A stretch of 13,433 nt of DNA from an uncultured Anaerolineae bacterium (GCA_937893815.1 CALCSH010000217.1:1-13433), one strand, 5' to 3'; counted from the stretch's first letter, positions 1 through 7,619 are shown. Notes: generated by a model not told the origin, from the sequence alone. Numbers and translations are program-made.

Positions 1-1390
1 TACTATTGACTACTTCTTTCATTTCCGCACGACGTGGATCAGCAAGAATTGACCGATTTCCTAATGCCCGCGGCCCCCACTCGAATCTGCCGTGAGAAAG
101 ACCGATCACTTTGCCATTTACCAGCGCGTCAACTGCCCGGTCTAGCAAAGCTTCTTCGTCCGGGATGTGTTGATACCGCGCTCCAACCTTCTTGAGCGTG
201 TTTTCAACCTCCTCGTCGCTGTATTCCTCCCCCCAGTAGGCATGCTCCATCACAAATTTACGCGGATTGTGCAGCAACTCATGATAAACATAAAGCGCTG
301 CTCCCAGCGCCCCGCCAGCATCCCCAGCCACTGGTTGAATAAAAAGCTCTTCAAATGGGGTTTCCATGAGTATGCGCCCATTAGCAACCGAATTCAAAGC
401 CACGCCGCCAGCCATACACAACCGCTTCAACCCGGTTTGTTGATAAAGCGCATTCGCCATTGTGAGTAGCGTCTCTTCCGCTACTTTTTGAATACTGGAT
501 GCAACATCGGCATAATATTGGTTCTTCTGAACATGGGGATCGTTAGGATCTGCGACATCGGGGTCGGTCTGTGTGGTAATAAATTCTGAATTTACCGGAC
601 GGGGTTCCCCAAAAAGATCCACAAATTTCTTATTAAACGTGTTCTCGGGTGAATAATGGTAGCTAAAATAATCCATATTCACCCAGAAGCTGCCATCCAT
701 CTGCACTTTAAAAAGATTCTTATAAATTTTATCAAGGAAACGTGGCTCACCATAAGGCGCCATCCCCATAACCTTATATTCGCCTTCATTGACCTTAAAT
801 CCTAAAAAGGCAGTGAATGCCGAGTACAACAAACCCAAAGAATGTGGGAAGCGCTGTTCATGGGTTAGGGTGATCGCATTGGTATTACCATCCTTCCAAC
901 TGGCTTGCCCCCGTCCGACAGCCGATGTAGTCCACTCTCCAACACCATCAATCGTCAAAATCGCCGCTTCTTCAAAAGGTGAGCAATAGAAAGCGCTCGC
1001 AGCGTGAGCCATGTGATGATCGGTGAATAATACTTTCTCAGCAGGCACGCCCAATTCTTTCATTAGGCGAGATTTAATCCATAACTTCTCGTCAAACCAA
1101 GCGATCATGGCCTCACTGAAGGTGCGCCACGAGCGGGGGAATGTCCCTAAAGATGTGCGTAAGATACGATCGAATTTAACCAATGGCTTCTCGTAGAAAA
1201 CCACATAATCAATATCGCTGCTGGCGATTCCTGCTTTACTCAAGCAAAACTGGATAGCTCGACTTGGAAAACTATGATCATTCTTTTTGCGGCTGAAGCG
1301 CTCTTCTTGTGCAGCCGCTACAAGCACACCATCATCGAGCAGGGCAACTGCCGAATCGTGATAAAAACAAGATACACCAAGAATGTACAT
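1..1390 (-). CDS. NodU/CmcH/TobZ-family O-carbamoyltransferase (3' end outside window)
   Basis: The enzyme is expected to move a carbamoyl group from carbamoyl phosphate, via carbamoyl-AMP, to a hydroxyl of a small molecule or glycan in the cytoplasm. The 463 residues present have no stop or frameshift. The N-terminal Kae1-like domain shows HDSA near residue 11, the metal-binding pattern DHHMAHAASAF at 124-134, TIDGVGEW at 146-153, YKVMGMAPYG at 205-214 and AGGVALNSVANGRI at 327-340. The C-terminal domain carries the family signature FEWGPRALGNRSILADPR at 436-453. Family members run to roughly 550-620 residues, so about the last fifth is missing. The start is the ATG at 1390, 16 bases after the stop of the membrane protein gene, preceded by GGATGGGAG as ribosome binding site. 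It is the last visible gene of a three-gene unit. The family is certain. The acceptor is unknown, because no biosynthetic neighbour is visible. Confidence 0.95.
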   Translation of the reverse strand, partial: MYILGVSCFYHDSAVALLDDGVLVAAAQEERFSRKKNDHSFPSRAIQFCLSKAGIASSDIDYVVFYEKPLVKFDRILRTSLGTFPRSWRTFSEAMIAWFDEKLWIKSRLMKELGVPAEKVLFTDHHMAHAASAFYCSPFEEAAILTIDGVGEWTTSAVGRGQASWKDGNTNAITLTHEQRFPHSLGLLYSAFTAFLGFKVNEGEYKVMGMAPYGEPRFLDKIYKNLFKVQMDGSFWVNMDYFSYHYSPENTFNKKFVDLFGEPRPVNSEFITTQTDPDVADPNDPHVQKNQYYADVASSIQKVAEETLLTMANALYQQTGLKRLCMAGGVALNSVANGRILMETPFEELFIQPVAGDAGGALGAALYVYHELLHNPRKFVMEHAYWGEEYSDEEVENTLKKVGARYQHIPDEEALLDRAVDALVNGKVIGLSHGRFEWGPRALGNRSILADPRRAEMKEVVNS

Positions 1391-1406
1391 TTAGACTCCC
1401 ATCCAG

Positions 1407-1922
1407 TTAGAATTGTTTTCGGGCTGCGTCAAGACTTTTGTCTGCCACTGGTATATCCACCCAAAAAGTAATTTCGTTTGTGGGCTTAATGCGTAATGGA
1501 TCACTAGCTAAACGCATAGGAATGCCAAACGGAGCCACTACAATCAAATAGAAAAATGCAAGCAGCATACGGCTCTGATAATTTCCCATTTCAGCAGCAA
1601 ACGCTTTCCAGCGTTCCCACAACTGACGTAACCCAGACATATGCTGACGACTCAATGAATCATTTTTCGTGTTCTGATAAATGCTCCTGCGTCCAATTGT
1701 AAATATACTCCCCATCAACACACCAATCAGGAGCCAGGCCAGCACTGCAAGCCATTTACCAAGTGCATTGCGAGTAATGATGGCGCCAACCCACAACACA
1801 ACAATAATCAAAACATCGAGCAAGAGAGGTTTGACTATTTTGTTTTTTCCAGCTACCGTTACTCCACTGGAATAACCGACTAAAGTTAAAAGAATCAGCG
1901 CGAGTCCGCTAAGAAAATCCAT
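1407..1922 (-). CDS. Four-helix membrane protein, SxtJ-like, partner of the carbamoyltransferase
   Basis: No biochemical function is known to me. The 171-residue protein has four predicted membrane segments at about 4-24, 33-50, 57-77 and 118-137, with a charged stretch at 78-117. The C-terminal half has the pattern GNYQSRMLLAFFYLIVVAPF (113-132), then MRLASDPLRIK (136-146) and a final AARKQF. This resembles small membrane proteins commonly found beside carbamoyltransferases, such as SxtJ of saxitoxin clusters, but membership of the SxtJ family proper is less sure. A TTG 12 bases further up would add four residues. I chose the ATG at 1922 because TGAGG lies just before it. It starts 18 bases after the DUF5989 stop and ends 16 bases before the carbamoyltransferase, so the three are almost certainly co-transcribed. 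Confidence 0.8.
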   Translation of the reverse strand: MDFLSGLALILLTLVGYSSGVTVAGKNKIVKPLLLDVLIIVVLWVGAIITRNALGKWLAVLAWLLIGVLMGSIFTIGRRSIYQNTKNDSLSRQHMSGLRQLWERWKAFAAEMGNYQSRMLLAFFYLIVVAPFGIPMRLASDPLRIKPTNEITFWVDIPVADKSLDAARKQF

Positions 1923-1940
1923 CAGAGACCTCAATTTTCA

Positions 1941-2135
1941 CTAGAATAAAGTGTATATAAACGGCGCTATAGCAGAGCCTTGAGCAAAGACTAGCAAAAC
2001 CACAAACAAAACCAGAACTACAATCATGGGGAGCATCCAGTAAACCTTGCGTTGCCAAAAGAATTGCATCAACTCACCCAGTATGCCCAATTTGTTCAGA
2101 ATGTCTTTACCGCGGCCAGATTTCTGTTCACTCAT
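1941..2135 (-). CDS. DUF5989 family small membrane protein (SxtK-like)
   Basis: This is a 64-residue protein with a charged N-terminus, an amphipathic stretch (GILGELMQFFWQRKVYWMLP, 17-36), one membrane helix at about 34-51 and the invariant-looking tail QGSAIAPFIYTLF (52-64). That tail is what I recognise as the DUF5989 signature, the family that includes SxtK-type proteins found next to carbamoyltransferases. Its role is unknown; an accessory or membrane anchor for the neighbouring enzyme is only a guess. The ATG at 2135 follows AGGAGG with a spacing of about five bases. Longer starts at 2153 and 2165 are less likely: they lack a good ribosome binding site, and 2165 would lie at or upstream of the expected transcription start. 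It is the first gene of its unit. Confidence 0.9.
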   Translation of the reverse strand: MSEQKSGRGKDILNKLGILGELMQFFWQRKVYWMLPMIVVLVLFVVLLVFAQGSAIAPFIYTLF

Positions 2136-2168
2136 TTTTGCCTCCTGGGCCATTAGAACTAGCAAGTG

Positions 2169-2197
2169 ATTTTATCTGACGGCTATAGGGTTGTCAA
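2169..2197 (-). promoter_or_regulatory. Sigma-70-type promoter for the DUF5989/SxtJ-like/carbamoyltransferase unit
   Basis: On the minus strand a perfect -35 TTGACA (2197-2192) is followed after 17 bases by TAAAAT (2174-2169). Transcription should begin near 2162, giving a leader of about 27 bases with the AGGAGG site. This is the best promoter match I found in the window. Confidence 0.75.
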
Positions 2198-2284
2198 TCG
2201 GAATTTTCAATCATCAGCATCACAAGCCCCTCGATGCACAGTCGTTGACGTCGCAACGGTGATCAACAAAAGAGAGCAAAAAAT

Positions 2285-3253
2285 ATGGATATGAGCTGCT
2301 GGGGTACAATGAAGCGAAAATTTATACGGAAAATTTCACGAATGCCTATGAGTCACAAATCATCAATGCGAACGTTTAGTGGTGAACTGTTCATTATTTT
2401 AGCCGCTGTATTCTGGGGTACTACCGGAACCAGCCAGGCCTTCGCGCCGCAGGGAGCATCCTCGCTCTCGATTGGTGCGATTCGGTTGGCGATTGGCGGG
2501 TTGGCGTTATTTGGGTTCGCACGCTGGCGCAAACAAACGGTACGCGCAGCGAAGTGGCCTCTGGCAGCCACTTTGCTCTCAGGATTGAGTATGGCCGCTT
2601 ATAATCTTTTTTTCTTCGCCGGAGTCGCCAAAACCGGCGTAGCCGCGGGGACGATTGTCACCATCGGCTGTTCGCCGATTTTAGCTGGCCTCTTGGGATG
2701 GGCTGTCCGCAAAGAAAGCCCCGGTTGGAAATGGGGCTTGGCGACGGCATTGGCCATCAGCGGCGGGATACTCCTGGTAATCCCTGACCATCAACAGCTT
2801 AGCGTAGATCCGATCGGCATCGGCTATGCGCTGCTTTCTGGGCTTGCATATGCTATCTTCGCCGTTTCCAGTAAAAACCTTCTCGATAGGGTTCAACCTG
2901 AAGTCGCCATGGCGGTGGTATTTTGTCTGGGAGCAGCACTGCTTTCTCCCCTGCTTTTCACTCAAGATTTATCCTGGCTGATTGAGCCACGGGGCATCGC
3001 AACAGCACTGCATCTCGGTTTATTCGCCACTGCGGCGGCCTATCTTCTTTTTGGACGCGGATTGAAATTAATTCCAGTCGCCAAAGCCACAACTTTAACC
3101 CTGGCCGAACCGCTAACTGCCAGCCTGTTAGGAATTTTTGTGCTGGGCGAACGCTTCAACGCTAACGCCGGAATTGGGATTGGTTTGATCTTCTCCGGAT
3201 TGATGTTACTCTCTATCCGTACACTCACTTTTTCCTCTCGTAAAAATCAATAA
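2285..3253 (+). CDS. EamA/DMT-family transporter
   Basis: This is an inner-membrane transporter of the drug/metabolite transporter superfamily, probably exporting or taking up a small metabolite. The 322 residues form about ten hydrophobic helices in two EamA repeats, roughly 33-168 and 176-312. Each repeat ends in the family pattern of a proline, a glycine-rich helix, a Glu and another helix: SPILAGLLGWAVRKE (130-144) and EPLTASLLGIFVLGE (275-289). It is the only plus-strand gene and is divergent from the DUF5989 unit. The start is uncertain. The ATG at 2285 follows AAAAGAGAG and adds a basic leader of about 30 residues; in-frame ATGs at 2309, 2342, 2348 and 2366 would give more usual lengths. 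The substrate is unknown. RhtA-type threonine/homoserine exporters belong to this family and threonine synthase is the convergent neighbour, but that is only a hint. Confidence 0.9.
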   Translation: MDMSCWGTMKRKFIRKISRMPMSHKSSMRTFSGELFIILAAVFWGTTGTSQAFAPQGASSLSIGAIRLAIGGLALFGFARWRKQTVRAAKWPLAATLLSGLSMAAYNLFFFAGVAKTGVAAGTIVTIGCSPILAGLLGWAVRKESPGWKWGLATALAISGGILLVIPDHQQLSVDPIGIGYALLSGLAYAIFAVSSKNLLDRVQPEVAMAVVFCLGAALLSPLLFTQDLSWLIEPRGIATALHLGLFATAAAYLLFGRGLKLIPVAKATTLTLAEPLTASLLGIFVLGERFNANAGIGIGLIFSGLMLLSIRTLTFSSRKNQ

Positions 3254-3293
3254 AGAGCAGTCCGCTACACGCTGTCGTTTCTAGGGAACTACA

Positions 3294-3321
3294 CAGGCGG
3301 TCGAAAAAGCTTCGCCGCCTG
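3294..3321. terminator. Hairpin between convergent transporter and threonine synthase genes
   Basis: CAGGCGG (3294-3300) pairs with CCGCCTG (3315-3321), and inside it CGAA pairs with TTCG, giving an 11-bp stem with one bulged base and a five-base loop. It lies between two converging stop codons, so it may end transcription from both sides. Neither side has an immediate T-run (the nearest is CTTTT about ten bases on in the plus direction), so it is not a textbook intrinsic terminator. Confidence 0.5.
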
Positions 3322-3340
3322 AATATCGCACTTTTACACG

Positions 3341-4507
3341 CTATGACAATGGAATATATTTCAAACCTGTGCCTGTATTGAACAAAACCACAGTCTCATC
3401 GGGCTGCACCCAGCCTTTATCTTTCAATTGCATCAAACCCGCCAGGGTTGCCGCGCCTTCGGGCGCGGCAAAAATACCTTCTCGCGAGGCCAATATTTTC
3501 TGAGCGGCTAACAGTTGCGCATCACTTACCGCGATAGCCGTACCGAGACTCTCACGCAAATCATCGAGGATAATCTTGTCAGCAAAACTCTTGGGGACAC
3601 GCAACCCCGAAGCCACCGTCGTCGCTCCGTTCCAGAATTCGCTGCCAGAGGCGTCTTCTTCAAAGGCTTTGATGATCGGAGCACACCCGGCGGCCTGCAC
3701 AGCCACCATGCGCGGCCGTTGGTTGGATTCCAGCCAGCCGAGGGTCTCCATCTCATTGAAGGCTTTCCACATTCCTACCAGTCCCGTGCCGCCCCCTGTC
3801 GGGTAGACAATCACATCCGGCAAAACCCACCCAAATTGTTCGGCCAGTTCATAGCCCATAATCTTCTTGCCTTCTGTGCGATAAGGTTCTTTGAAAGTAG
3901 AAACATCGAACCAGCCTTCCGCCTGGGCTTTTTCCCGCGCCAGCTTGGCGGCGTCGCTGATCAAGCCATCCACCAACTCAACCGTTGCTCCCGCGATCTG
4001 ACTTTCATATTGATTGGCGTAAGGTGTATCAATTGGCATAAAAATATATGCCTGCATGCCACCCCGCGCAGCGTAGGCCGCCATTGCCCCGCCCGCATTG
4101 CCCGCTGTGGGAATGATGACTTTGGTGACGCCTAATTCTTTGGCTTTCGAAACTGCCGCCGCCAGACCGCGCGCTTTGAATGTTCCTGTGGGATTGATGC
4201 TCTCATCCTTGACGTAAAGATTTCTCAGCCCAAGATCATTGCCCAGGGAAGCAAGATGTAGCAACGGGGTATCTCCCTCCCCTAGAGAAATTATATTTTC
4301 CTGAGCCAACACCGGCAAAACTTCTCGCCAGCGCCACATCCCTTTGGGCCGCCGCACAATTCTCTCGCGATCCACCTCTGTACGCACCCTCCCCAGGTCA
4401 TAACGCGCCAACAACGGGGCCTGGCAGTTTTGACAAAACGTTTGCACAAGCGCGGGGTCAAAACTTTTCCCGCAGGCCGAACACTCCAAATGATCCAAGT
4501 ACGACAT
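3341..4507 (-). CDS. thrC: Threonine synthase (PLP-dependent, with N-terminal zinc ribbon)
   Basis: It is expected to convert O-phosphohomoserine to threonine and phosphate in the cytoplasm, the last step of threonine synthesis. The 388-residue protein begins with a zinc-ribbon-like segment carrying CxxC pairs at C9/C12 and C25/C28, then TPLLHL near 80, and the PLP lysine K111 in NPTGTFKARG. TAGNAGGAMAAYAARGG and the phosphate-gripping loop TGGGTGLVGMWK follow in order. Length and order fit fold-type II threonine synthases of the thermophile/archaeal kind. The start is the ATG at 4507, with AGGGAG about seven bases upstream; an upstream GTG at 4525 is less likely. A strong terminator of the preceding gene ends just before it, so it probably has its own promoter, which I could not identify. 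A threonine-dehydratase-like or other PLP lyase activity cannot be fully excluded. Confidence 0.88.
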   Translation of the reverse strand: MSYLDHLECSACGKSFDPALVQTFCQNCQAPLLARYDLGRVRTEVDRERIVRRPKGMWRWREVLPVLAQENIISLGEGDTPLLHLASLGNDLGLRNLYVKDESINPTGTFKARGLAAAVSKAKELGVTKVIIPTAGNAGGAMAAYAARGGMQAYIFMPIDTPYANQYESQIAGATVELVDGLISDAAKLAREKAQAEGWFDVSTFKEPYRTEGKKIMGYELAEQFGWVLPDVIVYPTGGGTGLVGMWKAFNEMETLGWLESNQRPRMVAVQAAGCAPIIKAFEEDASGSEFWNGATTVASGLRVPKSFADKIILDDLRESLGTAIAVSDAQLLAAQKILASREGIFAAPEGAATLAGLMQLKDKGWVQPDETVVLFNTGTGLKYIPLS

Positions 4508-4531
4508 TCGTTTCTCCCTGTCCACACGTAT

Positions 4532-4573
4532 AAAAAAAGCCCTGAGCAGCTTTCACAGGCTGTTGCTCAGGGC
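4532..4573 (-). terminator. Intrinsic terminator after the semialdehyde dehydrogenase gene
   Basis: On the minus strand a perfect 10-bp stem (GCCCTGAGCA with TGCTCAGGGC, arms at 4564-4573 and 4539-4548) encloses a 15-base loop and is followed directly by seven T residues (4538-4532). It lies about 30 bases after the dehydrogenase stop and just ahead of threonine synthase. Confidence 0.93.
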
Positions 4574-4604
4574 GAATTGTACCAGTATAACGGCACAGGC
4601 CAAA

Positions 4605-6074
4605 CTAAAATGTGCGCGACCACTCACGATGCCAGCGCTCGATAACCACTTTGGTTTGGGTATAAAACTCAACCGAGTGGCGGCTCTGGCCGTGCAGCGT
4701 ACCAAAGAAACTATCTTTCCAACCGCTGAAGGGGAAGAAAGCCATCGGCGCGGCCACGCCGATATTGATGCCCACATTCCCAGCCTGTACATCGTAGCGG
4801 AAACGCCGCGCTGCCGCGCCACTCTCCGTGAACAGACAGGCCATATTGCCATATTGCCCCTGGTTGACGATCTCAATCGCCTGATCGAGTGTATCCGCCT
4901 GAATCAGCGAGAGCACCGGGCCAAATATTTCAGTGCGGGTGACTTCGCTCTGAAGCGGCAGATCTTTGAGGATGGTGGGGCGTAGAAAATTTCCATTGGG
5001 ATAAGCCGAAACCTGGGCCTGACGCCCATCCAGCAGCAGGGATGCGCCATCAGCGATACCCTGTTCGATGAGACCCTGAATGCGGGTCTTGCTCTGGGGT
5101 GAGATGACCGGCCCCATGTTGATTCCATCATCGAGGCCGAACCCCACCACGCGCTGCGCCGCGGCTTCAGCGATTGCTTCAGGGAAGGTATTGCGCGCAT
5201 CCCCAACCACAATCACCGTCGAGGCTGCCAAACAGCGCTGACCGGCGTTGCCGAAGGCGCTATCGGCAACAATTCGAGTGGTCATATCCATATCGGCATC
5301 GGGCAGCACCACCAACGGATTTTTGGCACCGCCCTGAGCCTGAACGCGTTTACCATTGGCCGCGCTGCGGCTGTAGATATGGCGCGCCACAGGCGTTGAA
5401 CCGACGAAACTTACCGCCCGCACTAACGGATGATCGAGAATGGCATTCACCGCCACCGGCCCGCCGTTGACCAGATTGACCACTCCAGGTGGCAGTTGCA
5501 GTTCATCAAGCAGCTCGAAAATCTTTTTCATGGTCAGCGGGCAGCGTTCGGAGGGCTTCACCAGCACGCTATTGCCGGTTGCCAGGGCGTAGGGCAGAAA
5601 CCAGAAGGGAATCATCCCCGGAAAGTTGAACGGGGCGATAATCGCGGCAACACCCACTGGCTGGCGGATCATATATTCATCGATGCCGGAGGCGATGTCT
5701 TCCGAAAATTCGCTTTGCATCATCGCTGGGATGCCGCAAGCCACTTCGACATTCTCGATGGCGCGGCGCATTTCGCCTTTGGCTTCGCCGAGGGTTTTGC
5801 CATTTTCGAGGGTGATGATGCGTGAAATCTCTTCGAATTCAACTTCGAGTATATTTTTTAACTCAAAGAGATACTGCACCCGCTCAACCGCCGGGGTTCG
5901 CCGCCAGGAATGAAACGCCGTCTGGGCAGCCAGTGCGGCCCGATCGACATCTTCCACAGTCGAAAGCGGCACCCGCCCCAGAACTTCGTTGACGGCCGGA
6001 TTAAGAATATCCAACACTTCGCTGCCTGAGGCGGCTACCCATTGACCATTGATGTAGTTTTTTAGTAATTCCAT
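4605..6074 (-). CDS. mmsA: CoA-acylating methylmalonate-semialdehyde dehydrogenase (MmsA-type ALDH)
   Basis: This aldehyde dehydrogenase is expected to oxidise (methyl)malonate semialdehyde with NAD and CoA to propionyl- or acetyl-CoA plus CO2, as in valine, beta-alanine or inositol breakdown. The 489 residues match the usual length. It has the MmsA hallmark NFPGMIPFWFLPYALATGN at 150-168, KPSERCP at 173-179, FVGSTPVAR near 223-231, the catalytic cysteine C281 in GNAGQRCLAAS, and a C-terminal FPFSGWKDSFFGTLHGQSRH followed by VEFYTQTKVV. The general-base Glu of ordinary ALDHs is replaced by Q247 (AQGGAKN), in line with the CoA-dependent branch, which usually has Asn there. The ATG at 6074 begins the conserved MELLKNYINGQW; a 63-residue upstream extension has no family resemblance. 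Terminator-like structures on both sides suggest a single-gene transcript. A related semialdehyde as substrate is possible. Confidence 0.9.
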   Translation of the reverse strand: MELLKNYINGQWVAASGSEVLDILNPAVNEVLGRVPLSTVEDVDRAALAAQTAFHSWRRTPAVERVQYLFELKNILEVEFEEISRIITLENGKTLGEAKGEMRRAIENVEVACGIPAMMQSEFSEDIASGIDEYMIRQPVGVAAIIAPFNFPGMIPFWFLPYALATGNSVLVKPSERCPLTMKKIFELLDELQLPPGVVNLVNGGPVAVNAILDHPLVRAVSFVGSTPVARHIYSRSAANGKRVQAQGGAKNPLVVLPDADMDMTTRIVADSAFGNAGQRCLAASTVIVVGDARNTFPEAIAEAAAQRVVGFGLDDGINMGPVISPQSKTRIQGLIEQGIADGASLLLDGRQAQVSAYPNGNFLRPTILKDLPLQSEVTRTEIFGPVLSLIQADTLDQAIEIVNQGQYGNMACLFTESGAAARRFRYDVQAGNVGINIGVAAPMAFFPFSGWKDSFFGTLHGQSRHSVEFYTQTKVVIERWHREWSRTF

Positions 6075-6198
6075 AATTATTCCAGTACCATAGTCTGACT
6101 CTACTGCAAAAAGCCGATGACGGAGATGTCCGCCGGAATATATGCACGGTAGTTTTTTCAGTGGAGTCATAGTCTGTAACTTACCACAGCGATAGGAG

Positions 6199-6264
6199 AA
6201 AAAAGTGGGGCACATTTCTCGAGACGCTTTTCGATTGAAAATCGTTTGGATCGTGTTCCCCACC
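6199..6264 (-). terminator. Terminator-like long stem-loop after the saccharopine-dehydrogenase-like gene
   Basis: On the minus strand GTGGGGAACAC pairs with GTGCCCCAC (two bulged bases) around a loop of nearly 40 bases that contains a smaller CGATT/AATCG hairpin. Six T residues follow (6204-6199). Its position after the operon and before mmsA fits a terminator, but the long loop lowers certainty. The rest of the 236-base gap (6075-6310) holds a possible repeat remnant at 6270-6287 and no clear promoter; TATATT downstream of the T-run is the only -10-like element I saw for mmsA. Confidence 0.5.
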
Positions 6265-6269
6265 TGGAT

Positions 6270-6287
6270 TATTCTTTGTCGCCGTGG
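6270..6287 (-). repeat. Possible decayed copy of the CCACGGAGACAC repeat
   Basis: Read on the minus strand this is CCACGGCGACAAAGAATA, similar over its first 14 bases to the CCACGGAGACACRGAG ends around the GxxExxY gene. It is short and could be chance. Confidence 0.25.
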
Positions 6288-6310
6288 TTTTATTTTATGC
6301 TCCGTGCAAA

Positions 6311-7486
6311 TTAATTGCCTACCGGCTTGGTGACTGTCACCTGGGTGACAATGCCGCGCGTCTCCAAATCTGCGAAGAAAGGCTCCGGATCAAAGGCGAC
6401 CTCCGGCGGGTATACGCCCGGCTTTACGCGCCCAGCGGCCAACCAAATAGCTGCCAGGGCAGGTGCAACTCCAGTGGGCAGTGCCCCTTTTACGGTCAGC
6501 GTGCCCAAACGGTAGGTAACGTCTTTCCCATCTTTGGTGCCTTTCACCTCGGTCACAATTTCCTTGACCCAATCCGGGGCCTGATTTTTGGGCGGGGCCA
6601 GAAAATCGACGATTGGCGGGACATAGTTGCCCATCATGGCAACCGTGAACTCGCGCGGCGTAATTTTGGCTCCGGCCACATCCACAGGTTCTTTCCCTGC
6701 AAAACCAAATTCTGCCAGTACATTGACTTTATCGACAGTTTCTTTAGCCATGCCCCAATAGTTGATCTTGAAGAAACATTCCTTGACACCTTTATCCTTG
6801 AACGTGATCGGAATGGTGGCGACCTCGGAGTGCAATGAGTAGTGCATTGGCAACAGGCCGACCGGGGCCGCGAACCAATAATCTTCGAAGCCAGTGAGCG
6901 GCTTTTCAGCCACGAACTCGCCATCACGGAATACCATCGGCGAGAGCGTTAGCTCGTCGATGATGGTGGGTACGGCGTAGGTAAATCGCACATCATCTGG
7001 CGCAGGCGGTTTAATCCCGTCATAGATGCGGATATACTCGATGGAATCCAAACGGTCGGCGGCGTAGCGCGATTGGATATTGGGTATGCCTGGTGCAGAA
7101 CCCATACCCAGGACGGCGCTGAGGCCCTTCTCGGCGAAGCGTTCGCTAAGCTTGAGTTGCTTCAAAGTGGTATGGAACAGCCCGCCCATATCGGTGTAGT
7201 GCGCCCCCGCCTCGAGGCAAGCTTCCATAATTTGCAGGTTGGTGTAATAAACGGTGGCATTCAGGCAGGTATCAGCTCCCTGAAGCACTTTCACCAGTCC
7301 GGCGTGGTCATTAACATCCACGAACTGGATGCTGATTTTGGGACTTTTGATAAAGTCCGCCACGATTTTGGCGTTTTCGAGATTGAAGTCGGCGATGATA
7401 ACTTCGTCAACACGGTCGTCCCCTGCCAGGTCTTGTACAGCGATGCAGCCCATTTTACCGGCGCCGCCTAAGACTACGATACGCAT
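6311..7486 (-). CDS. Saccharopine dehydrogenase-family NAD(P)-dependent oxidoreductase
   Basis: This is a soluble oxidoreductase of the saccharopine dehydrogenase/lysine 6-dehydrogenase/carboxynorspermidine synthase group. These enzymes act on amino acids or amines with NAD(P), often through an imine. The 391 residues start with a Rossmann fold, MRIVVLGGAGKMG, with GxGxxG at 8-13 and an acidic residue ending the second strand (IIADFN). GMGSAPGIPNIQSRYAADRL is typical of the family's mid region, followed by a C-terminal saccharopine-dehydrogenase-like domain. The ATG at 7486 has GGAGG eight bases upstream; a TTG at 7501 would overlap that site. It is the last gene of the AOR operon and is separated from AOR1 by the GxxExxY unit. 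Lysine 6-dehydrogenase is an attractive reading because it yields a semialdehyde that AOR or an ALDH could oxidise, but the substrate is not fixed by sequence. Confidence 0.85.
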   Translation of the reverse strand: MRIVVLGGAGKMGCIAVQDLAGDDRVDEVIIADFNLENAKIVADFIKSPKISIQFVDVNDHAGLVKVLQGADTCLNATVYYTNLQIMEACLEAGAHYTDMGGLFHTTLKQLKLSERFAEKGLSAVLGMGSAPGIPNIQSRYAADRLDSIEYIRIYDGIKPPAPDDVRFTYAVPTIIDELTLSPMVFRDGEFVAEKPLTGFEDYWFAAPVGLLPMHYSLHSEVATIPITFKDKGVKECFFKINYWGMAKETVDKVNVLAEFGFAGKEPVDVAGAKITPREFTVAMMGNYVPPIVDFLAPPKNQAPDWVKEIVTEVKGTKDGKDVTYRLGTLTVKGALPTGVAPALAAIWLAAGRVKPGVYPPEVAFDPEPFFADLETRGIVTQVTVTKPVGN

Positions 7487-7510
7487 ACTATGATCCTCCA
7501 AAAAGATTTA

Positions 7511-7571
7511 CCACGGAGACACAGAGAGCACTGAGATATTTGAAGGCCTCACGGAGATTTTTTCTCTGTGA
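7511..7571 (+). repeat. Left inverted-repeat end with internal hairpin
   Basis: The end sequence CCACGGAGACACAGAG is followed by GCACTGAGA and then a stem-loop, TCACGGAGA (7549-7557) pairing with TCTCTGTGA (7563-7571) around five T residues. The remainder, 7572-7619, is AT-rich spacer with a partial direct repeat (CTTCATGACTTCATA) and a T-run next to the GxxExxY stop codon. Confidence 0.8.
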
Positions 7572-7619
7572 TCTGGCACCAATCTTCGTACACTTCATGA
7601 CTTCATAGTTTAATTTTTT

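Noticed and set aside
1..2197. Saxitoxin biosynthesis cluster
   Set aside because: Only the I/J/K-like trio is seen, with no sxtA, sxtG or other core genes; such trios also occur outside toxin producers.
2245..2310. Promoter for the EamA gene (TTGACG at 2245, TACAAT at 2305)
   Set aside because: The two boxes are about 54 bases apart, and neither has a convincing partner at 16-18 bases.
3515..4135. Open frame of 206 codons on the plus strand
   Set aside because: It is antisense to threonine synthase, whose motifs are intact; the translation looks random.
6075..6263. 63-residue N-terminal extension of the semialdehyde dehydrogenase
   Set aside because: The extension does not resemble the family, runs through the terminator-like stem-loop, and the family start MELLKNYINGQW is at 6074.
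6284..6838. Open frame of 184 codons on the plus strand
   Set aside because: It is antisense to the 3' part of the saccharopine-dehydrogenase-like gene, with no recognisable motif.
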